Part shown: positions 35,785 to 44,954 of the stretch, piece after piece
Layout: each line of letters starts with the position of its first letter
Numbering within the stretch: position 1 is the first letter of the stretch
Source: an uncultured Collinsella sp.
GTDB lineage: Bacteria > Actinomycetota > Coriobacteriia > Coriobacteriales > Coriobacteriaceae
Direction: 5' to 3'
Length of the DNA stretch: 64,000 nt
Assembly (NCBI GenBank): GCA_900541745.1
Contig: UQLA01000010.1
Span: 1-64,000 of the forward strand
Translations under genes and position numbers: made by a program
Notes under the pieces: model-generated
The model's input: only the letters and a program-made list of their open reading frames with translations
Told to the model about the DNA's origin: nothing
Databases searched by the model: none

Positions 35785-37386
35785 TCACGCGCCCCCTTTC
35801 TGGACGAGCTCATCCAAGAGCTTCTCCGAAAACAGGTTACCGCGGCCCAGCTGCCCGGCAGGATCGAGCTGGAGCTTGAGCCGCGCCGACTCGACCATGG
35901 CCTCGTGACCGTACATCGTCTCCAAGAAGCCCGCCTTGATCTTGCCGACGCCGTGTTCGGCGGAGACGGCGCCGCCCATGGCCGTAACCTCGGAAGCCCA
36001 CTGGGCGAAGAGTTCTCCGCCGCGGCGGTAATCCTGCGCATCGCGCGGCAGAATGTTCACATGCAGATGGTTGTTACCGATGTGCCCCCAGGCGGCAGAT
36101 TCAAGCCCGCTTTCGGCCAACGTGCGGCGATAAAGGGCGATGACATCGGCCAAGCGCGCGTTGGGCACCGACATGTCCGAGCCCAGCTTGGTGATGGTGG
36201 GATCCGTGCGACGACGCTCGTCGATGAGCATGTTGACGCTCTCGGGCACCGCATGGCGGAAGAATCGCTGACACTCGCGATCGACCTCGGTGCGCGCGAC
36301 CCATGTCGCATCGTCGCTGCCGCCTGCAAGCTCTAGTACCCACCCCAAGTGATACAGCTCCTCAGTCGCCTGGGCCTCGTCGTCGCAGTCGAGCTCCACG
36401 TAGACACAGACCTTGGCGTCTTTGTCGAGCGCCGGCAGCGAGGCGAACGCGGTCGACTGCTCACGCTGACGACGCAGGATATCCAGGGCGCCCGCATCGA
36501 AATATTCGATGGCAGCCGCGTGGGACAGGACGGGACGCACGGAATCGGTGAAGGACACGGCCTTATCTTCGCTGTCAAAGAAGCAGCTCACGCCCCAAAC
36601 GACCGCAGGCGCCGCCTGTAGGGCAATCTCGAGCTCGGTGATGACGCCGAGCGTGCCACACGCACCGATAAACAGATCGATGGCATCCATATCGTCAGCA
36701 ACGAAATAGCCCGAAGCATTTTTGGTCTTGGGCATGGTGTAGTCGGGAAGGTCGAGCTCGAGCGCGCGGCCCTGTACCGTGACGAGCGAAAGGCGACGAC
36801 CCTGTGCAAAAACCTCGCCACGGTGAAGCTCGAGCAGGTCGCCATCGGTCAGCGCGACATGAAGGCCCGCGACGTGAGGGCGCATGGGGCCGTAAGCGTA
36901 GCTACGGGCGCCGGAGGCGTTACATGCCGCCATGCCGCCCAGACAGGCAGATGCCTCGGTGGGATCGGTAGGAAAGAATTGCTCGGGAGCTTCCTGGAAT
37001 TCCTCGTAGACCTCAAGCGATGCCTGGTCCCAGCCGGCAGTCGGCAGCACTTTCTTGCCCAGTTGCTTGCGCAGCTCAGACAACACGACGCCGGGCGCCA
37101 CACGCAAAAGAAAGCGGCCCTGCTCATCGCGGCGAATGCCTAGGTAGCGATTCATGCGGGAAGTATTGAGAATGTGACCGCCATGAGGCACGGCGCCGGC
37201 GGCAAGGCCGGTCCGGGCGCCCTGAACCGTCACCGGGACACGCTCGGCATGGAGCTTTTTCAAAATGGCGCGCACCTCGTCCTCCGTTGTCGGAAACGAG
37301 ATGCTCGAGGCCTCGCCCGATGTGCGAGACTCATCGCGGCCATACTCTTCGAACTCGTCGGTGAAGGGTTTGATGGTTGCTGACAC
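35785..37386 (-). CDS. FAD-binding oxidase, lactate dehydrogenase (LctD/GlcD-like)
   Basis: A 533-residue flavoprotein of the GlcD/DLD family. An N-terminal PCMH-type FAD-binding domain is at about 30-215 (TVQGARTGLAAGA and FPTDPTEASACLGGMAA), and the C-terminal domain has GHIGNNHLHVNIL and AEHGVGKIK, conserved metal/substrate histidine regions. With EtfAB directly downstream it most likely is the lactate-oxidising subunit that, with Fd oxidation and NAD reduction, makes lactate usable in an anaerobe. The exact 2-hydroxyacid is not proven. GTG at 37386 has GGGGGAG 6 nt upstream. Confidence 0.9.
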   Translation of the reverse strand: MSATIKPFTDEFEEYGRDESRTSGEASSISFPTTEDEVRAILKKLHAERVPVTVQGARTGLAAGAVPHGGHILNTSRMNRYLGIRRDEQGRFLLRVAPGVVLSELRKQLGKKVLPTAGWDQASLEVYEEFQEAPEQFFPTDPTEASACLGGMAACNASGARSYAYGPMRPHVAGLHVALTDGDLLELHRGEVFAQGRRLSLVTVQGRALELDLPDYTMPKTKNASGYFVADDMDAIDLFIGACGTLGVITELEIALQAAPAVVWGVSCFFDSEDKAVSFTDSVRPVLSHAAAIEYFDAGALDILRRQREQSTAFASLPALDKDAKVCVYVELDCDDEAQATEELYHLGWVLELAGGSDDATWVARTEVDRECQRFFRHAVPESVNMLIDERRRTDPTITKLGSDMSVPNARLADVIALYRRTLAESGLESAAWGHIGNNHLHVNILPRDAQDYRRGGELFAQWASEVTAMGGAVSAEHGVGKIKAGFLETMYGHEAMVESARLKLQLDPAGQLGRGNLFSEKLLDELVQKGGA

Positions 37387-37731
37387 GCGAACTCCCCCTT
37401 TAGCTAACTACAGTGTTTGCAGGGAGATGTTACCGCATCGTTTTGTCGACGTGTTCGAGACCGTCTCCATAATTGGCGATTTTTTCGTTCGTGCAATTCG
37501 GCGAGCGGCAAGGTTTCCTCGGCAGACGATGCTTTTGACACATGTCGCTTTACCGCCAGCGACCACGCAATTGTCGCTCGAAAAAAGTTGAAGTAATTTT
37601 TACCACCTTTTACCTGCGGAGATGTCAATCCGTCAAGCATTTGGTCAGAAATTGGTCAAGTAGTGACTGATACGGTCGGCATCGACAGCCAAAACCAATG
37701 GAAGTTTTGGCCCAAAAGCAGGGAGGTTCCC
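37387..37731. other. 345-bp intergenic region with a helical-turn direct repeat
   Basis: The divergent spacer between the lactate operon and the small-protein cluster is AT-richer. TTGGTCA occurs at 37641-37647 and 37652-37658, exactly 11 bp apart, which would place both on one DNA face. This could be an operator for either side. No RNA gene or other coding region is supported. Confidence 0.4.
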
Positions 37732-38028
37732 ATGGCATACTACTGGCCCCAGTACGGCGTCGCCATCGAGGTCGACGACGATCCCTATCTCCTGCCTTTC
37801 GACGAAGAGGCGTTCCCCGATACGGCGGTATACCACGTCACCACCGATGTTATCTGCGACCCCGAGTCGTTCTCGGCGCTCGCCCATCACATCGCGCGTA
37901 TCCACAACATCGAGCTCCCTCACGACTTCGACGAGCTCATCTACTCGCGCCGCCTGATGCTTCACATGCTCTTTGGAGCGGACCCGTCCACGTTCGCACG
38001 TGTCTACACCACCAAGGACGCCGCATGA
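37732..38028 (+). CDS. small hypothetical protein
   Basis: A 98-residue protein with no recognised domain. It has no signal peptide or helix. It is acidic and rich in Asp and His (EVDDDPYLLPFDEEAF; HIARIHNIELPHDFDELIYSRR). ATG at 37732 has GGGAGG 5 nt upstream. The TGA overlaps the ATG of the next gene (ATGA), so the pair is translationally coupled. Confidence 0.7.
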   Translation: MAYYWPQYGVAIEVDDDPYLLPFDEEAFPDTAVYHVTTDVICDPESFSALAHHIARIHNIELPHDFDELIYSRRLMLHMLFGADPSTFARVYTTKDAA

Positions 38029-38534
38029 GTGCGAAAAAGCCGCCCCGCCTTGCAGGACTGGGGCGTCGCAAGAAACTCGTCGTTGTCTGCCTGGCTATCG
38101 TCTGCGCCCTCATCGCCGTAGGGCTATACGCCTGGCAGTCGCAGCCCGTGCCCGAAGCGGGCGCCTCAGTCACGACGGCAGGGGGTAAATCGCGCCAAGA
38201 AATCCAAGATGAGCTCGATGCCATCGTCCGCGACAACATGATGACGATCTCGGTCGCGCCGGTCGCACAGCTGCAGGAAGGCGGCAAGTTGCGCGTCAAC
38301 GTGCAAAACGTCCAAGACAACAAGTTTCCCCAGCGCTTCCGCGTGATTCAAAACGACGAGACCATCTATGAGTCCGGTGTGGTCGAAGCCGGCAAGACGG
38401 TTGAGACCTGCCCCGCCGGCGATATCCAAGAAGGCGAGGCATATATCGAGATTCAGGCACTCGATGCCAAGACCTACGACACCCACGGCAATCCGACGCG
38501 CGTCAAAGTGCGGGTGGCCCAGGCAGAAGGCTAG
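38025..38534 (+). CDS. membrane-anchored surface protein, unknown function
   Basis: A 169-residue protein with a basic N-terminus (KKPPR, GRRKKL), one hydrophobic helix at about 22-46 and no cleavage motif, so probably a signal anchor with the rest outside. The exposed part (EIQDELDAIV... then a beta-rich region from about 80 to the end) shows no known family. It overlaps the upstream small gene by 4 bp and precedes three further exported proteins. Confidence 0.72.
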   Translation: MSAKKPPRLAGLGRRKKLVVVCLAIVCALIAVGLYAWQSQPVPEAGASVTTAGGKSRQEIQDELDAIVRDNMMTISVAPVAQLQEGGKLRVNVQNVQDNKFPQRFRVIQNDETIYESGVVEAGKTVETCPAGDIQEGEAYIEIQALDAKTYDTHGNPTRVKVRVAQAEG

Positions 38535-38621
38535 TGGCCGACGCGCACGCAGGGGCAGTACCCTGTCCCCATTCGTCCAACCATCACGGAAACAGTCCGT
38601 GACGAGCAGAAAGGATCGATT

Positions 38622-39224
38622 ATGAACACACCCATGAACCTGAGCGGAGCCAGGGCACTCGCCGTGGGCGCAGGGCTTACGCTCGCACTTGCGATGGGCG
38701 CCGCGCCAACGGCGGCCATGGCAGAGGTGCGCGTTGGAACCACCGATGTGACGGTGAAGGCCGACATTAGCAATGTTTCGTTTAAGGCGCCGACGGTCAT
38801 CCCCTTTGCCGCCCAAGCCGACGGAACGCTTGTAGGACCCTCCGACAAGACGATTACCATCGACAACCTCTCGGCATATGGCATCCACGTCACTAACATG
38901 AAGGTCACGGCCAAGAACGACTGGACAATCGTTGCAGACGCAAAGACAGGCTCGGCCCAGAACTCCATCGATTTTAAGGTTGGCCCCGATAAGGCAGAAA
39001 AGGATGCCAGCTCGGCGACTCAGACTACGGGCCTCGATCTTTCCAAAGACGCAAACTTCGACATGAAGTACGAGGGCATTGCCGACGGAACGGACAAAAT
39101 TAAGCTCAATGTGAGTGGCCACGTCGCCCGCGTCACGCGTGACATCTACCACGCCGGCGGTACGGGAGATCAAGTGGCAAGCATCACCTGGACGGTCGAG
39201 CCCGGTGCGCACGCCACGTCCTAA
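38622..39224 (+). CDS. secreted protein, unknown function
   Basis: A 200-residue protein with a Sec signal peptide ending in AMA near residue 34. The mature part is Thr/Asp/Lys-rich and beta-like (EVRVGTTDVTVKADISNVSF, PSDKTITIDNLSAYGI), resembling secreted matrix or fimbria-like proteins of the TasA/CalY or WxL kind, but without a firm match. ATG at 38622 has AAAGGA upstream. Its end overlaps the next gene by 20 bp. Confidence 0.72.
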   Translation: MNTPMNLSGARALAVGAGLTLALAMGAAPTAAMAEVRVGTTDVTVKADISNVSFKAPTVIPFAAQADGTLVGPSDKTITIDNLSAYGIHVTNMKVTAKNDWTIVADAKTGSAQNSIDFKVGPDKAEKDASSATQTTGLDLSKDANFDMKYEGIADGTDKIKLNVSGHVARVTRDIYHAGGTGDQVASITWTVEPGAHATS

Positions 39225-39465
39225 GGCGATCGCACTGGCTGCCATCGTCGGCATCTTGGCGTCGGCGCCTGCCATGGCCTTTGCTCAACAAGAGCAAGCG
39301 CAGGCGGCCACAGAAGTGACCGTCGACCTTTCGGGCCTTAATCGCGGCGGCCGTCACGAGCCGCTCGCTCAGACGAGCGACACCCGGCAACTCATTGCGA
39401 CAGGCGCCGCCACGGTGGGAGCAGGACTGACGAGCCTTGGCCTGCACATCAAACGCAACCAATAG
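39205..39465 (+). CDS. 86-residue exported precursor with sortase-like C-terminus
   Basis: Starts at a GTG inside the end of the previous gene. A signal peptide covers about 1-32 (RPKAIALAAIVGILASAPAMA). The mature region is only about 20-30 residues (EVTVDLSGLNRGGRHEP), then LAQTSD, a hydrophobic stretch and the basic tail HIKRNQ, which is the layout of a cell-wall sorting signal (LPxTG/LAxTG type, here with Ser for Gly). The ribosome binding site is weak, so expression probably depends on coupling. Small size and the non-canonical motif leave doubt, but both targeting signals are coherent. Confidence 0.6.
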   Translation: MRTPRPKAIALAAIVGILASAPAMAFAQQEQAQAATEVTVDLSGLNRGGRHEPLAQTSDTRQLIATGAATVGAGLTSLGLHIKRNQ

Positions 39466-39504
39466 CCAAGCATAACCGGAGTACGCGGAATAGATAGGAG
39501 AACC

Positions 39505-40905
39505 ATGGCACCCAAAAACCTTTTGCCCGTCGCCGCGCTCTGCAGCGCACTGGTAAGCGGTACGCCTCTCGCCGCTTGGGCGACGCCCGCCACGGCAAAC
39601 TCCTTACCGCAAGCTCTGAACCCCGTGGCGAATTCGTCGGGTATCGTCGCCTGCCAACGTTTTTCGCTCGCACGCGCCACGGTCCGAACCTCGGGATGCC
39701 TTCACCGCAATACGGTCGACTCGATAGTCGTGGATATCAAGCGAGCGGACAAAGAGAACGGCCCCCAGACAGGTTATGCCATCTGCACATGGAAATCGGC
39801 TGCAGTCGACGCCGATGGCGACCCATGCGATCTAGAGCTGCGCATCGATATTGACTCGGTCAATGACTCGGCGAACAGGGCGAAGGTCGTCTTCGACAGC
39901 GCGGCCTATGAAGAAGAAGGAGGTGTATGCCTGGGCTGCGTTCCCTCGAATGTCGATGGCGCGCAGCCCATCATCTCCTTTACGGCATCGCTGCGACTGA
40001 CCAAGGCGGACACCGAAGCCATCGCAACGGGAGATGCGCCTTTGCTGTTCTACGCTGGCGACGCGGACGACCAAGAGGCTCAAAGCAATAGACAGAAGGG
40101 CTCGCTTAACCTCACGCGCGGATCAGAACCCGCCCCCATCAATATCGATGCCCAGGAGCCGGGCGTGCAGCGCATTCTCGCCGATCCGGCGCTGCTCCAA
40201 ATGACATGGCACGGAGTGGGGTCCATCGGAATTGCCGCTCCTATATCGAGCGATAATGACAAATCCCCCAAAGACGAGGTCGCAGACGCACCGGCACATG
40301 TTGACGATGCAGACGAGGCATCGTCAGAAGACAACGCTGCGGCCCCTCTCGAGAAGCCAGGCGGCACCGCCACCGAACTAGGCGATCCCCAACCGAAAGA
40401 CGGCCTGGACTTTGCCGCTCCCCCAGATGTCGACGAAGGCAACTGTTGCATGATGGTCGCGCTCGACCACACGGAAACCGTCGATGCCGCAAGCATTGAG
40501 CCAGTCGCTGCCAATGCGCCCCGCCGCAAAAATATCCTCATCGCATTCCCCAATACCGTCGAGCTCGTCTTTTTGCCTTCGGGTGAAGTCGTCGCGCCTA
40601 CGGCACTTACAGCAGTGGGAGCAAGGAGCGCATCGAACGACATCCAAGCTATCTCGGCACTTGATGCCACAACGACCGCCAAGTTGCACCTTTATTCCGT
40701 TGCAGCAGACGGAACGCGAACCGAAGAATTCGATGGAACCAAGCTTTTGGTTCCTCGTCGCATCGATATCCAAGAAGACTTCCCCTATCAAATGGAACTT
40801 GAAGGGTTCGATCGCGCACGAGATGCCGACATCATTGCCGCGGCCATCGAGTCCCCACAGCACCTCATGACGCTGCGCTTCGACTTTAGCCCCGTCCTGT
40901 CCTAG
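39505..40905 (+). CDS. secreted protein, unknown function
   Basis: A 466-residue protein with an N-terminal signal peptide (about 1-33, ending ATPATA). The mature part has a Cys-containing beta-rich region (VCLGCVP near 150), a central acidic, Pro/Ala-rich linker (about 250-310) and a second domain with CCMM and FPNTVELVFLPSGEVV. No sortase motif or membrane anchor is seen. ATG at 39505 has AGGAGA 3 nt upstream. It lies in the same direction as the preceding exported proteins and is probably part of the same cluster. Confidence 0.75.
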   Translation: MAPKNLLPVAALCSALVSGTPLAAWATPATANSLPQALNPVANSSGIVACQRFSLARATVRTSGCLHRNTVDSIVVDIKRADKENGPQTGYAICTWKSAAVDADGDPCDLELRIDIDSVNDSANRAKVVFDSAAYEEEGGVCLGCVPSNVDGAQPIISFTASLRLTKADTEAIATGDAPLLFYAGDADDQEAQSNRQKGSLNLTRGSEPAPINIDAQEPGVQRILADPALLQMTWHGVGSIGIAAPISSDNDKSPKDEVADAPAHVDDADEASSEDNAAAPLEKPGGTATELGDPQPKDGLDFAAPPDVDEGNCCMMVALDHTETVDAASIEPVAANAPRRKNILIAFPNTVELVFLPSGEVVAPTALTAVGARSASNDIQAISALDATTTAKLHLYSVAADGTRTEEFDGTKLLVPRRIDIQEDFPYQMELEGFDRARDADIIAAAIESPQHLMTLRFDFSPVLS

Positions 40906-40994
40906 ACCGCTAACCGCCGCTTGGCTCGGATACTGAGCGCTCCCCTCCCCGTTCTGTTACGATTGCCGCGTTGACATCAATTACAGGAGGGTTC

Positions 40995-41711
40995 ATGCCG
41001 GGTTTAGGAACGATCATCAACGTCGCGCTTTTGGTCGCGGGCGGTCTGCTGGGCCTCATGGGTGGGCGCTTCATTACGCCCCGCATCCAAGACACGCTCA
41101 TGAAGGCGTCGGGGTTGTGCGTTCTGTTTATCGGCCTGGGCGGCACCATGCAAAAGATGCTCGTTATCGATGGAGAGACGTTGGCGACCACCGGCACCAC
41201 CATGCTTATCGTCTCATTTGCCCTTGGTTCGCTCATCGGCGAGGCCATCAACCTGGAGGCCGCCATCGAGAACCTCGGCGAATGGCTCAAGCGCAAAACC
41301 GGCAGCGAGGGTGACAACGAGTTCACCAATGCCTTTGTCTCGACATCGCTCACCGTGTGTATCGGCGCCATGGCCATCGTAGGATCGATTCAGGACGGTC
41401 TGCTTGGCGACTGGTCCACGCTTGCCCTGAAGGGCGCGCTGGACTGCATCATCGTCTGCACCATGACGGCCTCGCTTGGCCGCGGCTGCATCTTCTCGGC
41501 CCTGCCCGTTGCCGTATTCCAGGGCACGATCACGCTTTTTGCCGGCGCACTCTCCCCCATCATGACCACCGCAGCCCTCGACAGCCTTTCGCTTGTGGGC
41601 TCCATGCTCATCTTCTGTGTTGGCGTTAACCTTATTCGACCTCAGACCTTCCGCACGGCCAACATGCTCCCCTCCGTCGTCGTGGCGGTCGCCTACGCCC
41701 TCCTGTTCTAA
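40995..41711 (+). CDS. DUF554 membrane protein (YqgA-like)
   Basis: A 238-residue protein with about six hydrophobic helices. The N-terminus (MPGLGTIINVALLVAGGLLGLMGG) and the LFIGLGGTM.KM region match the DUF554 family, which includes YqgA/YdfK; function is not known. ATG at 40995 has AGGAGGG 4 nt upstream. Confidence 0.87.
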   Translation: MPGLGTIINVALLVAGGLLGLMGGRFITPRIQDTLMKASGLCVLFIGLGGTMQKMLVIDGETLATTGTTMLIVSFALGSLIGEAINLEAAIENLGEWLKRKTGSEGDNEFTNAFVSTSLTVCIGAMAIVGSIQDGLLGDWSTLALKGALDCIIVCTMTASLGRGCIFSALPVAVFQGTITLFAGALSPIMTTAALDSLSLVGSMLIFCVGVNLIRPQTFRTANMLPSVVVAVAYALLF

Positions 41712-41798
41712 ACTATCTGCATAGTGCTATCTCGAACACCTGTTTGATGCTGTGCTATGATATGAGGTCACCGAAGCTGCGTTAGGAGAGGAGAGACG

Positions 41799-43544
41799 GT
41801 GGCCGACCAGGACGTCAAAATGCTCATCGAGCGCATTATGGCCGAGGCCCGGACCCACCAGTCCGCCCGCTTCTCAAACGAAATCTATGCTGACGAGCCG
41901 ATTCTCAAGACCGGTCGTCAGATGCAGAACTTCCTCCCCGACCAGTACCGCAAGATGCGCGAGATATCACGCTGGCAAGATGATCCCAAAGGCGGCGCGG
42001 GGCGTTGGCTATCGGAGGCGGAGCTCTTTTACCGCCAAGGCCTGCTGATGGCCGACTTCGAGGACGATTGCCCCTACAACGGCACCTTTAAGTCGTACTT
42101 TCCCACCTACAATGCCATGAGCGATCGACAGTTGCGCGGCTACTTTACCTGGCGTGCCCAAGTGCGCCGCGGAACCGTCGAGGAAACGTCTACGTCCTTT
42201 GCCTTTCTGTATCTCTATGAGCTGATTTGCGGCATTGGCGTAGATAATCCGCTCGATGGCTTTAGCAAGATTAAGGCATTTTGGGATGCCTATCGCGCCT
42301 TTGAACCCGGCATCGACCGGTTCGCACGCGTGTGGCTGCAGGACTACGCCGTGTTCCACGAGCTCGATCCCAAGCTGCTTCGCGACTCTAAAACCGTCAT
42401 GTTCGATAACGCCCTTATCGAGCTGCGGCGCGCGGCACGAGACCTTATACCAGCACCGGCACCGCCCGGCCAGACCCCTAAGCGTCGCAAAACCTCCGAG
42501 CCCACGCTCCCCCTTCCGCCCGATGAGGTGCGCGAGGAGCGACTCATGGCCGCCATCAACGCCCTCTCCACGTACAACCTAAGTAACTCGCGGCTCGACC
42601 GCAGCCACCACCGCGATCTGCGCCACGTGGCATGCGCCGTGTATGTCCGCATGGCGCGCTACTATGACACGCACCGAAAGACCAGCATCGTGGCGAGTTT
42701 ATTTGGGGAGGAGACGGCCATGCCCTACACCATGTTTGCCTCGGCCGTATTCTTTGCGCCCGAACGCCACGAGGACTGCGAATACCGCCTGGATCCTATC
42801 CATATCTACCGTTGCCAAAACGGCTTTTGGGAATGCATGCGTATCCATGGTAGTAGGCAAAAGAGCAGCAAGCTCGGTGAAATGATGCGCGCCTGCGACC
42901 AACGCCTGCGCCTGGCGCTGGACCCCGCCCATCCCCTTAAAGAAGAAAAGGTCCCCAAATATCTGGCCAAGATTATCGATGACGAGATTGTGGCATGGCT
43001 TTCGTGGGACGCCGCACACCAGCCCGTCAAGATCGATATCGATCTGAGTCAGCTGGGGCACATTCGGAGCGCCGCCGCACAAACGCGCGAGGCGCTTTTG
43101 ATCGACGAGGAGCGCGAGGACGGCACGTTTGCGGATGCCGAGGTGGCAGTAGCCGAACGACGGAAAGCCGAGCCCGTGGCCGACACGATCGCCGAACCAG
43201 TCGCGACGGCCATGCAGCAGGACGAGGCTAGCGAGCCGACCATCTCCACCGAGCAGTTTGACGTCGTAGCACCGCTCCTCGCACCAGCGCCCACGCCCGC
43301 CGACACCGCGTCCGCACTCGATTCCGCCGCAGATGCCTATCTTCGAGCACTCCTCGAGCAAAACGCAGCGCAGACGGCATCGGCGGTGGCACAGTCGGGC
43401 AAGAGTGAGGACATGCTCGTCGATAGCATCAACGAAGTGCTCTTTGACCTGGTGGGCGACACCGTTATTGAATTTGGCCCAGCAGGACCGCAAATTATTG
43501 AGGACTACGAAGCAGACGTGAGAGGATACTTAGACCATGAGTGA
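41799..43544 (+). CDS. TerB-N/TerB-C domain protein
   Basis: A 581-residue protein. The N-terminal part has the TerB-N pattern (MADFEDDCPYNG, SYFPTYNAMSDRQLRGYFTWR, FAFLYLYELICGIG, about 80-155). A TerB-C type region follows in the middle (about 220-430), then an Ala/Glu/Pro-rich linker and a short conserved-looking C-terminus. TerB-N/TerB-C proteins were described by comparative genomics as partners of ATPases and helicases in predicted DNA-processing or stress systems. Start is GTG at 41799 with AGGAGAGG upstream. The end overlaps the ATPase gene by 8 bp. Confidence 0.82.
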   Translation: MADQDVKMLIERIMAEARTHQSARFSNEIYADEPILKTGRQMQNFLPDQYRKMREISRWQDDPKGGAGRWLSEAELFYRQGLLMADFEDDCPYNGTFKSYFPTYNAMSDRQLRGYFTWRAQVRRGTVEETSTSFAFLYLYELICGIGVDNPLDGFSKIKAFWDAYRAFEPGIDRFARVWLQDYAVFHELDPKLLRDSKTVMFDNALIELRRAARDLIPAPAPPGQTPKRRKTSEPTLPLPPDEVREERLMAAINALSTYNLSNSRLDRSHHRDLRHVACAVYVRMARYYDTHRKTSIVASLFGEETAMPYTMFASAVFFAPERHEDCEYRLDPIHIYRCQNGFWECMRIHGSRQKSSKLGEMMRACDQRLRLALDPAHPLKEEKVPKYLAKIIDDEIVAWLSWDAAHQPVKIDIDLSQLGHIRSAAAQTREALLIDEEREDGTFADAEVAVAERRKAEPVADTIAEPVATAMQQDEASEPTISTEQFDVVAPLLAPAPTPADTASALDSAADAYLRALLEQNAAQTASAVAQSGKSEDMLVDSINEVLFDLVGDTVIEFGPAGPQIIEDYEADVRGYLDHE

Positions 43545-44838
43545 TACCGCATCCGCAGCACCCCGCGTGCCCAAACGCGTCGCCGCCGTCATTCTCAACT
43601 CGCTCAAGGGCGGCGTTGTCCCGCGCATTGGCCTTCCCTATATCACCGTGGGGCGAGAGGTCGAGATCCGCGCTCTGCTCACCGACCTGAGCCTCATCGC
43701 CGATGGCGGCGCAAGCTTCCGTTTCCTAGTCGGTCGCTACGGCGCCGGCAAGAGCTTTTTGCTCCAGACCATCCGAACGCATGCCATGGGCGAGGGCTTT
43801 GTGGTCGCCGATGCCGACCTTTCCCCTGAGCGCCGCCTACAGGGAGGCCAGGGCCAGGGCCTCGCTACCTATCGCGAGCTCATCCGCAACATATCGACCA
43901 AGACGCGCCCTGAGGGCGGTGCGCTCAACCTTATTCTGGATCGCTGGGTTGCCTCGTGTGCCGACGTCGATGAGTCTGCCGTCAATGCCCAGCTGGCCCC
44001 GCTCGAAGAGATGGTCCACGGCTTTGACTTTGTCCGCATGCTCCGCCGTTATCGCACGGCCGTATCCGAGGGCGATGAAGAGGCTATGAGCCGGGTGACC
44101 AAATGGATTCGCGGCGAATACCGCACCAAGAGTGAGGCGCGCGCCGAGCTAGGCTCCTCGACCATCATCAGCGACGATGACTGGTACGACTACGTCAAGC
44201 TCATCGCACGTTTTTTGGTCTGCAGCGGCTACAAGGGCATGCTGGTGCTCATCGACGAGCTCGTGAATCTGTACAAGATTCCCAACGCGATCACGCGCCA
44301 ATATAACTACGAGAAGATCCTGACCATGTACAACGACACGCTCCAGGGCAAAGCGCAGTACCTGGGCGTGATCATGGGTGGCACGCCGACCTCTATCGAG
44401 GACCGCCGCCGCGGCGTCTTTTCCTACGAGGCCCTTCGGAGCCGTCTCGCCCAGGGCCGTTTTGCGCGCGATGATCTCAAAGATATGCTCGCGCCCATCA
44501 TCCGCCTGCAGCCGCTCACCTACGAGGAGCTGCTGGTGCTCATCGAGAAGCTCATGCAGATCCATGCCGGCTACTTTGGCTGGACGCCCACGCTTACCGA
44601 GAACGACTTGGTGGACTTCCTCAAGATTGAGTTTGGCCGCGTGGGGGCCGACACGCATCTGACGCCCCGCGAGGTCATCCGCGACTTTATCGAGCTGCTC
44701 GACATCCTGTGTCAGAACCCCGATGCTAACGTGGCCGAGTTGCTGCAAAGCGTCGGCGGCGACGCGCTGGCGCCGGCAGCCGCGACAGACGACACCGGCA
44801 CCACAGACGACCGCAACTTCGCCGAATTCACCATCTAA
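43537..44838 (+). CDS. DUF2791 (BrxD-like) P-loop ATPase
   Basis: A 433-residue ATPase. Walker A is GRYGAGKS at 66-73; Walker B is MLVLIDELVNL at about 235-245. The N-terminal VGREVEIRALL and ADLSPERRLQ segments match the DUF2791 family, which includes BrxD of BREX phage-defence systems. No other BREX core gene (pglX, pglZ, brxC, brxL) is present. ATG at 43537 lies inside the end of the TerB gene. The middle and C-terminal parts look helical. It probably binds DNA or a partner helicase. Confidence 0.88.
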   Translation: MSDTASAAPRVPKRVAAVILNSLKGGVVPRIGLPYITVGREVEIRALLTDLSLIADGGASFRFLVGRYGAGKSFLLQTIRTHAMGEGFVVADADLSPERRLQGGQGQGLATYRELIRNISTKTRPEGGALNLILDRWVASCADVDESAVNAQLAPLEEMVHGFDFVRMLRRYRTAVSEGDEEAMSRVTKWIRGEYRTKSEARAELGSSTIISDDDWYDYVKLIARFLVCSGYKGMLVLIDELVNLYKIPNAITRQYNYEKILTMYNDTLQGKAQYLGVIMGGTPTSIEDRRRGVFSYEALRSRLAQGRFARDDLKDMLAPIIRLQPLTYEELLVLIEKLMQIHAGYFGWTPTLTENDLVDFLKIEFGRVGADTHLTPREVIRDFIELLDILCQNPDANVAELLQSVGGDALAPAAATDDTGTTDDRNFAEFTI

Positions 44839-44873
44839 CCTGCCAAAAAGGGACAGGTTTATTTTGGCAGGTT
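44837..44873. repeat. hairpin overlapping the ATPase stop codon (GGGACAGG type)
   Basis: AACCTGCCAAAA and TTTTGGCAGGTT form a 12-bp stem enclosing GGGACAGG. The ATPase TAA lies at its left edge. TTTTATC after the right arm could let it act as a weak terminator within the operon. Confidence 0.7.
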
Positions 44874-44954
44874 TTATCTGGGCAAACGCCGATGTTGCAA
44901 GATATCGAGCCGTTGCCCGTTGCGTTGATCAACCCGTTGATGAGAGGAGGTCCC

